NCBI GenBank assembly: GCA_016713405.1
Contig: JADJPF010000011.1
Coordinates: 1 to 64,000, forward strand
From: Blastocatellia bacterium
GTDB taxonomy: Bacteria; Acidobacteriota; Blastocatellia; Chloracidobacteriales; JADJPF01
Direction: 5' to 3'
Length of the DNA stretch: 64,000 nt
Made by a program: the position numbers and the translations under genes. Of the stretch, positions 27,511 through 36,680 are shown one piece after another; position 1 is the stretch's first letter; the number at the start of each line of letters is the position of its first letter. The notes under the pieces were generated by a model, which worked only from the letters and a program-made list of their open reading frames with translations, searched no databases and was not told the origin of the DNA.

Positions 27511-30500
27511 ATGAATAAAAAGCTTTTTTTTATTTCTCTACTGCTAATAACATCATTTATTTCTTTAGCTTCCAGCGATTTTTCTTTGACTACGAATACT
27601 AAAAACTTCTTTACTTCAAAAGCTGCCGAAAACCCCTTTCGTATAAAACAGCGTAATCCTGTAGTTAACGAAGGAAATCGTATTATTTTAACTACTGTAG
27701 ATAATGATGGTAATAATGCTAGTGAAGGTACTACTTGGCAATCAGGTAGTCCAGATATTGCTCAAGTAAATCCGACTACAGGAGAAGTTTTTGGTATAAA
27801 GTCTGGTTTTGCTACTATAACAGCACAGCGCGGGGGCGCAACTTCTTCAGTATTTGTTGCAGTAGCAAAAATAAAAAAAGTAAAAGGTGCTAAAGTTCCT
27901 GGTGACACTAAACTTGATTCACAGGGCGGAGTTTATATTTCCAACCCACTACAAAATGTTATTTTAAGGGCTGATGATGCCTTAACTGCACCGCTAGAAT
28001 TATATGCTGGTAAACCTCGTGTAGCAGGAAATCTTAATGGTTTAACTAAAGAAGCTTTATTTGCCGGGCCAACCGCTATTGGTATAGATAATAATGCTAA
28101 TGGTGGAATTTATATTGCAGATACTCTTAATCATAGCGTTCGCAGAATAGCTTTTAATAAACAAGTAGAAACAATTTTAGGCAAAGGTTCACCTGGACTA
28201 CCAATGTTTGATGCTAATGGTGCAACTAGTTTTGATGATGTGTTGCTTAGTAGTCCAAGGGGAGTTGTTACTGATGGTGGGGGTAATCTCTACATTGCTG
28301 ATACGGATAACCATGCAATTTATTTTGCTGATTTTGCTAGACGAAAGCTTTTTTTAGTTGCTGGTGAGCCGGGTCAAATTGGGTTAAATGATGGCGTTGG
28401 GCGTAGTGCAAAATTTCATCGTCCATCAGGCATTGCACTTAATAATAATGGACAGATACTTGTTGTTGCCGATCAAGATAATAACCGAGTACGTTTAATT
28501 GAACTTACTCGTAGCCAAGAAGGTGCTTTTACTGGAGTGGTTTCTACTTTAGGCGTAGCAAGTGGCAGCCAAACAAGTAATTTATCTGCTGAATCAACCG
28601 AAGGATTTCTTTTTGATACTCCACAATCTGTTAGCACTGATGGATTAGGTAATATTTATGTAGTTGATAAAAAAAGTGTTCAAATAGTCGTCTCTGGTTC
28701 AACTGAAGCTATTCAACTTGCACAGCCTGAAGTTTCATTTCAACAACCTATTAGCGTTACTATAAAAGGCTCAGAAGCTTTTGTTTTAGATAGTGGGGCT
28801 AATGAAACAGAAGCATTAAGCATTGTTTCTGTTGCTGCCCCAGAAATTCAATCAGTTAGTCCATCTCAAATTAATTTAAGTGAAGATATGGAAGTTACAA
28901 TAACTGGCAAAAACTTTGCTCCAGAAAGCCAAGTGGTTTTAGGTGGAAAAGCTATTACAAATGTTCAAGTTATTAGTGCTACTGAAATTCGCTTTCGTGC
29001 AGTTGCACAAGATATACCTGGTAAATTAACACTTTCTGTTTTAACTCGTGGAGGACTCGCACAACGTCCATTAGATATAACATCTAAACCAGTATCTATG
29101 TTGGCTGTTGGTGAAATTACTACAATTGCTGGTGGTCAGATCTTTACTGGCGATGGAGGTTTAGCTATTACAAGTAACCTAATTGCACCAAAAGGAGTAG
29201 TGTCAGATAGCAATGGCAATTTATTTATTTTTGAATCTACAAGCATTCGTCGAGTAGATAAACAAACAAGTGTAATTACTACAATTGCTGGTAGCGGTTC
29301 ATCTGTAGAAGATGGTGTTTTAGCTACTACATCTCAACTCCTTCCATTTAGTATAGTTGTTGATAAATCAGGCAATTTACTAGTAGCAGATTTTTTAACA
29401 CAAAGTGTAAGGAAAATAGACAGTGTAACTAATGTCATTACAACAATTGCTGGTGCAAAAGGAAGGCGTTTTAGTGGCGATGGAGGCCCAGCCATACAAG
29501 CAGGATTTAATGATCTCAAAGATCTAGCTTTTGACAATGATGGGAATTTATTAGTTTTAGAAGAAACTCGTCTACGTCGTATTGATAGCATGGGAATAAT
29601 TACAACAATTGCTGGAAATGGCTCAAATAAATTTAGTGGTGATGGTGGCCCAGCTAGTGTAGCAGGTTTTGGGACTGCTGTAGATGTGGATGTAGATAAC
29701 AATAGCAATATTTTTATTACAGAAACAACTAGTGGACGTGTTAGACAAATTAACTCTTCTGGAATTATTAACACTATAGCTGGTAATGGTGTTAAGAATT
29801 TCAATAAACGAAATGGTAAATTAGCTACTAAAGTAGGGTTAAATTCTCCTAGATCTGCAATAACTACTAATGATGGTAAGCTTTTTATATTGGATGGAGG
29901 GCCACTTATAAAATTAGAGGATGGTAGCAAAAAAGCTTTAGGAGCAATCTCACAAGTTGATTTAAATACAGGTATTATTAGAAATATAGACATTAAACTT
30001 AGTAATTTTCCTATCCTGAGTAATGTCAACTTATCAGGAATTTTAAGTTTAGATGGTGTAGGCAATTTATTTTTTATAGGTTCAGAATTTGCTTATCGCC
30101 TTAATTTAAGCAGTGGTGAAGCAACTCCGGTTGCTGGTAATAAGAAGTTTAATTTAGTTGGTGATGATATTGCTGCACAATTTGCTTCTATTGGCTCTAT
30201 TAGGGATATTCTTGTTGCTCCAAATGATGCTGTCTATTTGGCAGATCCTGTCAATGGTTTAGTTAGGAAAATTGATCCAAACACACAAATTATTTCCACT
30301 ATTCTAGGTAAAGATACTAGTAATACTGTTGATGAAGGTGATGGAGGGCTAGCTATTAACGCTATTGCTGTTCCTGAAGCTTTAGCTATTACTAGTACAA
30401 ATAAATTATTAATTGCAGATAACCGTTTTGCTGTTAGCAGCCGCATCCGTCAAATTGATCTAAATACAGGCATTATTACTACTATAGCTGGTAAAGGTGG

Positions 30501-31134
30501 AAAAAAGGATTCTGGCGATAATGCTAATGCCTTACAAGCTAGTATTAGTTCTATCTTTGATATTGCAGTAGATAGCCAAAATAACATTTACATAGTTACA
30601 TCTACAGGATCTTTACGTAAAATCGATGCAAAAACAAATATTATTACTAGTGTTTCCAGTCAACTTGCTCCATTTACCAAAATAGCTATTGATAAATCAG
30701 ATAACATTTTACTCGCTGAAGGTAAAGGTATTATCCGAAAACTTGATACAAAAACAGGTAATATAGTTGTTGTTGCTGGTAAGGATTCTAGCGAAATGTC
30801 TGGCGATGGTGGGCTGGTGAGCCAAGCAGGGTTAGGTATAGTTAATGGCTTAGACTTTGATTTGGCAGGAAATCTTTTTATTGCAGTAGGAAATAATATT
30901 ACAGTTTCTGGTGTTTTGTTTGGTGTTAAAGTGCGTCGTATTGATGCTACAACAAATATAATTAATACTGTAGCTGGTAATGGTGAAATCGATATTAAAG
31001 GTGATGAAGGGTTAGCTACAAAAGCTGGCCTAGGCTTTGCTTCTAAGATAGCTGTTGATAAAAAAGGTAATTTTTATGTTGTCAAGAATATTGGTTTCTT
31101 TGCTTCTGTTAGATTTGTTAAGCTAGCCAATTAG
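27511..31134 (+). CDS. secreted NHL-repeat protein with Big2 and IPT domains
   Basis: A 1207-residue protein with an N-terminal signal peptide (LFFISLLLITSFISLASS). Residues of about 55-120 are a bacterial Ig-like Big2 domain (GTTWQSGSPDIAQVNPTTG). NHL repeats follow (GIYIADTLNHSVRRI, NLYIADTDNHAIYF), then an IPT/TIG domain at about 450-530 (ITGKNFAPESQVVLGG). A second, longer set of NHL repeats built on I-T-T-I-A-G-x-G-x-x-x-F-S-G-D-G-G-P-A runs to the C-terminus. These form beta-propellers exposed outside the cell and probably bind ligands or carbohydrate. Such proteins are common in Acidobacteriota; the target is unknown. A hairpin terminator follows. Confidence 0.85.
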   Translation: MNKKLFFISLLLITSFISLASSDFSLTTNTKNFFTSKAAENPFRIKQRNPVVNEGNRIILTTVDNDGNNASEGTTWQSGSPDIAQVNPTTGEVFGIKSGFATITAQRGGATSSVFVAVAKIKKVKGAKVPGDTKLDSQGGVYISNPLQNVILRADDALTAPLELYAGKPRVAGNLNGLTKEALFAGPTAIGIDNNANGGIYIADTLNHSVRRIAFNKQVETILGKGSPGLPMFDANGATSFDDVLLSSPRGVVTDGGGNLYIADTDNHAIYFADFARRKLFLVAGEPGQIGLNDGVGRSAKFHRPSGIALNNNGQILVVADQDNNRVRLIELTRSQEGAFTGVVSTLGVASGSQTSNLSAESTEGFLFDTPQSVSTDGLGNIYVVDKKSVQIVVSGSTEAIQLAQPEVSFQQPISVTIKGSEAFVLDSGANETEALSIVSVAAPEIQSVSPSQINLSEDMEVTITGKNFAPESQVVLGGKAITNVQVISATEIRFRAVAQDIPGKLTLSVLTRGGLAQRPLDITSKPVSMLAVGEITTIAGGQIFTGDGGLAITSNLIAPKGVVSDSNGNLFIFESTSIRRVDKQTSVITTIAGSGSSVEDGVLATTSQLLPFSIVVDKSGNLLVADFLTQSVRKIDSVTNVITTIAGAKGRRFSGDGGPAIQAGFNDLKDLAFDNDGNLLVLEETRLRRIDSMGIITTIAGNGSNKFSGDGGPASVAGFGTAVDVDVDNNSNIFITETTSGRVRQINSSGIINTIAGNGVKNFNKRNGKLATKVGLNSPRSAITTNDGKLFILDGGPLIKLEDGSKKALGAISQVDLNTGIIRNIDIKLSNFPILSNVNLSGILSLDGVGNLFFIGSEFAYRLNLSSGEATPVAGNKKFNLVGDDIAAQFASIGSIRDILVAPNDAVYLADPVNGLVRKIDPNTQIISTILGKDTSNTVDEGDGGLAINAIAVPEALAITSTNKLLIADNRFAVSSRIRQIDLNTGIITTIAGKGGKKDSGDNANALQASISSIFDIAVDSQNNIYIVTSTGSLRKIDAKTNIITSVSSQLAPFTKIAIDKSDNILLAEGKGIIRKLDTKTGNIVVVAGKDSSEMSGDGGLVSQAGLGIVNGLDFDLAGNLFIAVGNNITVSGVLFGVKVRRIDATTNIINTVAGNGEIDIKGDEGLATKAGLGFASKIAVDKKGNFYVVKNIGFFASVRFVKLAN

Positions 31135-31190
31135 TATATTTTCCTTGAGTGAAACTTAAAACATACCCCTAATAAGGGCATTTTGCCTGC

Positions 31191-31227
31191 TAGCCTAGAG
31201 AATCAAATCTCTAGGCTAAAATTTTTT
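31191..31227 (+). terminator. intrinsic terminator after the NHL protein
   Basis: An 11-bp perfect stem, TAGCCTAGAGA (31191-31201) with TCTCTAGGCTA (31208-31218), has a 6-base loop and is followed by AAA and a run of six T. Confidence 0.8.
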
Positions 31228-31359
31228 AAACTCGTTATTGGTAATAAAAAAATGGGCAACCTAAGTGTTTATTAATATAGGGAGGCTATCGACAATTCCA
31301 AAGTATCTTGGTAAGATACCATTACATAAGAGCAAGCAAAGATATAGGAAGTTGACACT

Positions 31360-32099
31360 ATGACTGTAGAAGAAATGTTTCAATTACTAATAAACGAAAT
31401 AAAGGAAATAAAAACAGGCCAAGCCAAGCTAGAGGATAACCAGCTTAAACTAGAAGCTAAAGTTGATGGAGCGATAGCCGATATTGGCAAGCTAGAAACT
31501 AAAGTGGATGGAGCGATAGCCGATATTGGCAAGCTAGAAGCTAAAGTGGATGGAGCGATAGCCGATATTGGCAAGCTAGAAGCTAAAGTGGATGGAGCAA
31601 TAGCAGACATTGGCAAGCTAGAATTGGCAAGCTTGGCAAGCTAGAAGCTAAAGTGGATGGAGCAATAGCAGACATTGGCAAGCTAGAAACTAAAGTGGAT
31701 GGAGCAATAGCAGACATTGGCAAGCTAGAAACTAAAGTGGATGGAGCGATAGCCGATATTGGCAAGCTAGAAACTAAAGTTGATGGAGCGATAGCCGATA
31801 TTGGCAAGCTAGAAACTAAAGTTGATGGAGCAATAGCAGACATTGCCCAAATTAAAGAAGATATAGCTGATATTAAATCTGATGTACAATATCTTAAGAA
31901 TAGTGATGAAATAGACACAATTAGCATAAATGGTGCTTATAATGGTATTAAAGAACTGAACACCAAATTTGATAAGTTTATCATAGAATTTAATCACCAA
32001 CGTAGATTCACCCAAAAAGCTCTTGGTGATTTGAATAGTGATATTTTATGGTTGGATGAGCGTGTTCAACAATTGGAGCAAGAAAAGAAGGCTAGTTAA
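31360..32099 (+). CDS. repeat-built coiled-coil protein, broken by a 23-bp insert
   Basis: ATG 31360 has AGGAAG upstream. The protein starts MTVEEMFQLLINEIKEIK, then consists of 14-residue units (K-L-E-x-K-V-D-G-A-I-A-D-I-G) that form a long amphipathic coil, then a C-terminal coiled segment ending E-Q-E-K-K-A-S. No membrane segment or enzyme motif is present. The frame closes at 31644 because a 23-bp insert sits between repeat units 4 and 5; without it the whole 31360-32099 span is one open frame of about 239 codons. Function is unknown; proteins of this style often act as adaptors or accessory coils. Confidence 0.65.
31447..31847 (+). repeat. 42-bp tandem repeat, nine units
   Basis: Unit: AAGCTAGAAACTAAAGTGGA continuing to ...GATATTGGC, 42 bp or 14 codons. 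Full units start at 31489, 31531, 31573, 31638, 31680, 31722, 31764 and 31806, with a divergent first copy before 31489. Third-position variants (GCGATAGCCGAT or GCAATAGCAGAC; GTG or GTT) alternate between units, so the array evolved by duplication and exchange. A 23-bp non-unit segment (31615-31637) interrupts it. Confidence 0.95.
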
Positions 32100-32235
32100 G
32101 CAAAAATAAGCTCACCAGAACTAATGCTAATCAATATTACTTAGTGTGTGATATTCGCCCTTGGCTTGACACTCCAAGGCTTTGCTGATAAATTTCGATT
32201 TTTCAACAAATAATAAAATTTTTAGTGAGTTTTTT

Positions 32236-32529
32236 ATGAAAAAGCGAGACTTGCTTTTTGCTGCGATTTGTATTGCAGTAGTTTCTTTCCTAATAATTCT
32301 TTCCATTAAAGGTAAACATCCACAACCTACATTGCTTTCAATTCCACAACATCAAGGCATTAAAGATCTAACACCACGTGAAAGATGTTTAGAATGTCAT
32401 GACCCTAAAACAGGGCTAAATGAACCAGATAAAAGAATTAAAGCTACTCACCCAGAAAAATGGCAAGATATTAAGTTTTCCTGTATAAAATGCCATAAAT
32501 TACAAAATGCAGCAGCCGAAGTTAAATAA
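32236..32529 (+). CDS. small membrane-anchored c-type cytochrome, two haem motifs
   Basis: The start is ATG 32236 (M-K-K-R-D-L-L-F), with AGTGAG upstream. The 97-residue protein has one N-terminal hydrophobic helix (FAAICIAVVSFLIILSI), probably an uncleaved anchor, and two haem-attachment motifs, C-L-E-C-H and C-I-K-C-H. It should be periplasmic and carry electrons. Nearby His residues could supply distal ligands. It lies 22 bases before the aldehyde dehydrogenase gene on the same strand, but a functional link is not obvious. Confidence 0.8.
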   Translation: MKKRDLLFAAICIAVVSFLIILSIKGKHPQPTLLSIPQHQGIKDLTPRERCLECHDPKTGLNEPDKRIKATHPEKWQDIKFSCIKCHKLQNAAAEVK

Positions 32530-32551
32530 TTTATATTTTAGAGGAGTTTTT

Positions 32552-34066
32552 ATGTCTAAGGAAAAATCCGCAGTACAAACTTATAATAATTATATTAATG
32601 GCGAATGGGTGCCATCTAAATCAGGAAATACATTTGATAATATTAACCCTGCTGACACCCGCGAATTAATTGGACGTTTTCAAGATTCTAACCAAGAAGA
32701 TGTTGATATGGCTGTTGCTGCCGCTAAAGAAGCGGCAAACTCTTGGCGACTCACTCCAGCACCACGACGGGCCGAAATACTTTTTAAGGCTGGACAACTT
32801 TTATTAGAACGTAAAGAAGCTTATTCCCGCGAAATGACCCGCGAAATGGGCAAAGTGCTAAAAGAAACTCGTGGCGATGTTCAAGAAGCTATTGATATGT
32901 CTTTTTATATGGGTGGCGAAGGTCGTCGGCTTTATGGTCAAACTACTCCGGCTGAAATGCCTAATAAATTTGCTATGTCCATTCGTCAACCTGTAGGAAT
33001 TTGCGCGATGATTACACCTTGGAATTTTCCTATGGCAATACCTAGCTGGAAACTAATGGCTGCTTTAGTTTGTGGTAACACTACTGTGATTAAACCTGCT
33101 ACTTATACTCCGCTTTCTAGTGTTAATTTAGTGCAAACCTTAGCCGATGCAGGATTGCCAAAAGGCGTAGTTAATTTAGTTAATGGTGGTGGTCGTGCTG
33201 TTGGCGAGCCTTTAATGAAACACAAAGATGTGCGTCTAATTTCTTTTACTGGTTCTGTAGAAGTCGGTCGGGTTGTATCCGAAGCCGCTGCACCAGACTT
33301 TAAGCATTGTCATTTAGAAATGGGCGGCAAAAATGTCATTATAGTTTTAGATGATGCAAATGTTGATTTAGCGGTTGAAGGCGCGATTTGGGGCGGCTTT
33401 GGAACTACTGGACAACGTTGCACTGCTGCAAGTCGTGTGGTTGTACATAAAAAAGTCTATAAAGAATTTATAGAAAAATTTGCTGCTCGCGCTCGCACAT
33501 TAAAAGTTGGCAATGGGCTAGATGAATCTGTAGAAGTCGGCCCGTCTTGCAATGAAAATCAAATGAATACAGTGTTGAAATATATTGAAATTGGCAAAAA
33601 CGAAGATAAAGCTACATTGGTTGTAGGTGGAAATAGATTAACCGGCGAAGACCATAAATATGGTTATTTTGTTGAGCCTACTATTTTTGGTGATGTTGAT
33701 GCTAAAATGCGTGTTGCACAAGAAGAAATCTTTGGCCCAGTTGTTTCTGTAATTCCTTGTGATTCATTAGAACATGCAATTGAAATCGGCAATGGTGTAG
33801 AATTTGGCTTATCTGCTGCAATTTATACCCAAGATGTTAACCGAGCCTTTATTGCAATGCGCGATATGTACACAGGAATTTTCTATGTCAATTCTTCTAC
33901 TATTGGCGCAGAAGTTCACTTGCCTTTTGGCGGTACAAAGAATACTGGTAATGGTCATCGTGAAGCTGGCACGGCTGCTTTAGACCTGTTTTCAGAATGG
34001 AAGTCAATTTATATTGATTACAGTGGCAAATTACAAAAAGCGCAAATCGATGATTGGCAAAATTAA
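32552..34066 (+). CDS. NAD(P)-dependent aldehyde dehydrogenase
   Basis: ATG 32552 follows GAGGAG. The 504-residue protein has the ALDH fold: MITPWNFPMAIPSWKLMAAL, the cofactor loop S-F-T-G-S-V-E-V-G, the general-base Glu in L-E-M-G-G-K-N and the catalytic Cys in T-G-Q-R-C-T-A-A-S, and the late E-E-I-F-G-P-V-V motif. It oxidises an aldehyde to an acid. It forms a pair with an aminotransferase 26 bases downstream, which suggests amino-acid-derived semialdehyde oxidation, for example in lysine or GABA-type breakdown. The exact substrate cannot be read from the sequence. It is intact. Confidence 0.9.
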   Translation: MSKEKSAVQTYNNYINGEWVPSKSGNTFDNINPADTRELIGRFQDSNQEDVDMAVAAAKEAANSWRLTPAPRRAEILFKAGQLLLERKEAYSREMTREMGKVLKETRGDVQEAIDMSFYMGGEGRRLYGQTTPAEMPNKFAMSIRQPVGICAMITPWNFPMAIPSWKLMAALVCGNTTVIKPATYTPLSSVNLVQTLADAGLPKGVVNLVNGGGRAVGEPLMKHKDVRLISFTGSVEVGRVVSEAAAPDFKHCHLEMGGKNVIIVLDDANVDLAVEGAIWGGFGTTGQRCTAASRVVVHKKVYKEFIEKFAARARTLKVGNGLDESVEVGPSCNENQMNTVLKYIEIGKNEDKATLVVGGNRLTGEDHKYGYFVEPTIFGDVDAKMRVAQEEIFGPVVSVIPCDSLEHAIEIGNGVEFGLSAAIYTQDVNRAFIAMRDMYTGIFYVNSSTIGAEVHLPFGGTKNTGNGHREAGTAALDLFSEWKSIYIDYSGKLQKAQIDDWQN

Positions 34067-34091
34067 TTTTTAAGTTAGGAGTTTAAGTACA

Positions 34092-35306
34092 ATGATTAAA
34101 GCTGCAACACGTACAAGAAATTTTACTTACGCCATCCGTAATATTGTTGGCGAAGCTAAAAAAATAGAAGCCGAAGGTCGTCAAGTTCTTTATCTTAATG
34201 TTGGTGATCCGGTTCCTTATGGCTTTAGCACACCTCCACATCTAGTTGAAGCTGTAGAAAAAGCTTTGCGAGATGGAAATAATGGTTATGGCCCTTCGCC
34301 AGGTATTCCATCAGCCCGCGAAGCTGTAGCCCGTGAAGCAGTCAGACGAGGAGTTAAAATGTCTCCAGATGATGTAATTATCACCTCTGGAGCATCCGAA
34401 GCAGCAGACATTGTACTTAGCTCAATGCTTGAAGCAGGCGACGAAGTTTTAGTACCTTCTCCCGGCTATCCACTTTATACAGCAATACTTGCCAAACTTG
34501 GAGCAAAAGAAGTCTCTTATAAACTTGACCCTAAAAATGATTGGCAACCAGTTATTGACGATATAAAAGCCTTAATCACTAACAAAACCCGTGCAATTGT
34601 AATTATTAATCCAAACAACCCAACAGGCGCAGTTTATAACAAAGAAAATCTTTTAGAAGTGCTTAATGTAGCTAATCAAGCAGGTTTGCTTATCCTAGCA
34701 GACGAAGTTTATTGGCGTATGACTTATGAGGAACAAGCCCCGCCAATTGCTAGCCTAGTTGATGAAAGCGTTCCTGTAATTACTTTTGAAAGTATGTCCA
34801 AGATTTATTTAGCTCCAGGTTGGCGAGTTGGTTGGATGAAAATTTCCAATCCTCATTTAATGACTGACTTAAGAGTTGGAATTAACAAAATGGCTGATGC
34901 TCGCCTTTGTAGCGCACGACCTCCACAACATGCCGTCGCTGCGGCTTTAGACGGCGATCATGCTTATTTAGATGATGTGATGGCGCGTTTTAGAGCTAGA
35001 CGAGATCTTTCTTGCCAAAGAATTAATGCTATTGAAGGTATGAACTGCACTATCCCTAAAGGAGCATTTTATTTAATGGCACAAATGGAAAATCTTGGTG
35101 ATGCTACAGATGAGCAATTTGTTTTGTCCCTGCTACGTGAAACAGGCGTTTTATTTGTTCATGGCTCTGGTTTTGGTATGGATCCTAAAGATGGCTATTT
35201 TAGAATAGTTTATCTACCAGAATTAGATGTGCTAAACACGGTTTATGACCGAGTAGCAGAGTTTGTTCACAACTGGCAACATCGCCGCAAAGGTGCAGTT
35301 GGCTAG
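34092..35306 (+). CDS. PLP-dependent aminotransferase, class I/II
   Basis: A 404-residue fold-type I aminotransferase. Motifs are L-N-V-G-D-P near residue 35, NGYGPSPGIPSAREA near 73, N-P-N-N-P-T-G near 175, the cofactor-binding D-E-V-Y in LILADEVYWRM, and the Schiff-base Lys in S-M-S-K-I-Y followed by G-W-R-V-G-W. It resembles the alanine/aspartate aminotransferase branch (AlaA-like, LysN-like). ATG 34092 follows TTAGGAG. It is coupled to the aldehyde dehydrogenase upstream and ends at a terminator; substrate is unresolved. Confidence 0.9.
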   Translation: MIKAATRTRNFTYAIRNIVGEAKKIEAEGRQVLYLNVGDPVPYGFSTPPHLVEAVEKALRDGNNGYGPSPGIPSAREAVAREAVRRGVKMSPDDVIITSGASEAADIVLSSMLEAGDEVLVPSPGYPLYTAILAKLGAKEVSYKLDPKNDWQPVIDDIKALITNKTRAIVIINPNNPTGAVYNKENLLEVLNVANQAGLLILADEVYWRMTYEEQAPPIASLVDESVPVITFESMSKIYLAPGWRVGWMKISNPHLMTDLRVGINKMADARLCSARPPQHAVAAALDGDHAYLDDVMARFRARRDLSCQRINAIEGMNCTIPKGAFYLMAQMENLGDATDEQFVLSLLRETGVLFVHGSGFGMDPKDGYFRIVYLPELDVLNTVYDRVAEFVHNWQHRRKGAVG

Positions 35307-35337
35307 AAAACTTAAGTTTTTAATTTTTGTTTATAAG

Positions 35338-35371
35338 CTAGCTGCCTTTTGTTGGCGGCTAGTTGTTTTTT
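35338..35371 (+). terminator. intrinsic terminator of the ALDH-aminotransferase operon
   Basis: The stem CTAGCTGCC (35338-35346) pairs with GGCGGCTAG (35354-35362), with one G-T pair and a 7-base loop, followed by TTGTTTTTT. Confidence 0.65.
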
Positions 35372-35398
35372 AATCAATTACTTACCAAATAAAAAGTT

Positions 35399-36418
35399 AT
35401 GTTAATTAGAAAAACTCAAGATTTACTTAGAGATATATTGATTTTTAGTGATAGCGTTTCGCTACGCCCTTGGAAGAATATAACCGCAGTTTTTGGTGAA
35501 ACTAACACTTGGCACTGTAACGCACCTCGCTCAGAATACAAAATCCTAAAGAAAGATAATTTCAGACAATTAAGTAGGCTGGGAAGCTACTTAAAGGATG
35601 CTTTAATCCCTAGACTACAATTTAAAGAGCCTAAGAGTATTTATATTAAATGTGATGATTCCGCCCAAACAGCAAACAAAGAAGCATGGTTTTTTGTTAA
35701 TGGAGTTGCAACTAATGAAAAAGTGGCTAAATGGAATGGTAAAAGGCTGAGGGACTTATTTAAGCGGCCTATCACGGTTTTATTTAATCCAACTAATGGT
35801 TTAGGAATGGATTTAATAGAATGTATTTTTGACAGAACCTTAGAATGGACTAGCGAACCTGCTAAATATGTAAGGAAAAATCTGGCTAAAGCTCTAAAAG
35901 AAAAAGAAAAAGTAATAGTTATTGCTCATTCTCAAGGAGGAATAATTGTTGCAGCAGCATTAGAAAAACTAGCTAAAAAGTATCAAAAATATCTTCGTAA
36001 ACTAGAAATCTACACTTTTGCTTGTCCTGCTGATGAAATGGCAACAATGGCTAAATGTGTTGAAAATTTTTGCACCACCACCAAACCTTATTTAGAGCAT
36101 TTTGTTAATAAACAAGATCTAGTAGCAAAACTAGGGGTTTTACGAACTGAAAAACCTAGAAAAACAGATACTTGGGGTAATAAACTATTAGCTGTTCCAA
36201 CATTACTGGTAAATAATAATGATTTCTTTGAGGTAAAAATTGAAGGGGATGTTTATGTAAATAATAGAAAAGGCCATTTGCTAAATGCTCACTATTTATT
36301 TGATTTTGAAAAAATGCCGTATAAATTTGATTGTAAGCATTCATCAAAGCAAGCAAAATTATATAGATATTTAGATGGTGGTTGTGGAGAAGTCTATATT
36401 GGGTTAATAGAAGATTAG
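35399..36418 (+). CDS. alpha/beta-hydrolase-fold protein
   Basis: A 339-residue protein with the nucleophile elbow V-I-A-H-S-Q-G-G near residue 184 (Ser in G/A-x-S-x-G), a candidate acid in H-F-V-N-K-Q-D-L near 240 and a candidate His in K-G-H-L-L-N-A-H-Y near 300, so a lipase/esterase-type triad is likely. The segment VLFNPTNGLGMDLIECIFDR before the elbow resembles proteins with a fungal-lipase or DUF-type hydrolase core. No signal peptide is seen, so it is probably cytoplasmic. The start has no clear ribosome site. Substrate is unknown. Confidence 0.7.
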   Translation: MLIRKTQDLLRDILIFSDSVSLRPWKNITAVFGETNTWHCNAPRSEYKILKKDNFRQLSRLGSYLKDALIPRLQFKEPKSIYIKCDDSAQTANKEAWFFVNGVATNEKVAKWNGKRLRDLFKRPITVLFNPTNGLGMDLIECIFDRTLEWTSEPAKYVRKNLAKALKEKEKVIVIAHSQGGIIVAAALEKLAKKYQKYLRKLEIYTFACPADEMATMAKCVENFCTTTKPYLEHFVNKQDLVAKLGVLRTEKPRKTDTWGNKLLAVPTLLVNNNDFFEVKIEGDVYVNNRKGHLLNAHYLFDFEKMPYKFDCKHSSKQAKLYRYLDGGCGEVYIGLIED

Positions 36419-36449
36419 TTTTTATTTAAGCGAAAAGAGATAAATTTTT

Positions 36450-36665
36450 ATGAGCGATGAAGATATCAAGCAACGTCGGCGTTGTAAATGTTGTAATAAA
36501 ATGTATGATTATGCTGTGCAAAATAGTCATGCAACTAGATTTTTTTGTGAAGATTGTACAGATTTACCTGAGCCAATTAGAAAAGTTTTAGCTACTTTTA
36601 ATAAACGTTTAGTAGAAATAGAGGAAAAAATCAAGCCGCCTCAAAAGCCGGCTGCTAAAAATTAG
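36450..36665 (+). CDS. small zinc-ribbon-like protein
   Basis: A 71-residue protein with C-K-C-C-N-K-M near residue 13 and F-C-E-D-C near 34, giving two Cys pairs for a zinc ribbon. A charged helix and a Pro/Lys-rich tail follow. It has AAAGAGA upstream of ATG 36450. It ends 15 bases before the DUF6599 gene, so the two may be one transcript. Function is not recognised. Confidence 0.65.
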   Translation: MSDEDIKQRRRCKCCNKMYDYAVQNSHATRFFCEDCTDLPEPIRKVLATFNKRLVEIEEKIKPPQKPAAKN

Positions 36666-36680
36666 GAAGGGGCTAATTTA

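Noticed and set aside
29334..30065. A 243-residue minus-strand gene opposite the NHL protein
   Set aside because: It is a shadow frame of the NHL repeats: low-complexity Pro/Ser/Leu text, no ribosome site and a well-supported gene on the other strand.
31440..31850. CRISPR array
   Set aside because: The 42-bp units are contiguous with no spacers, keep a single reading frame and encode a heptad-like coiled coil.
31380..31927. Two minus-strand ORFs with S-x-L-P-I-S-A-I-A-P repeats
   Set aside because: They are the antisense of the 42-bp coiled-coil repeats and carry no independent support.
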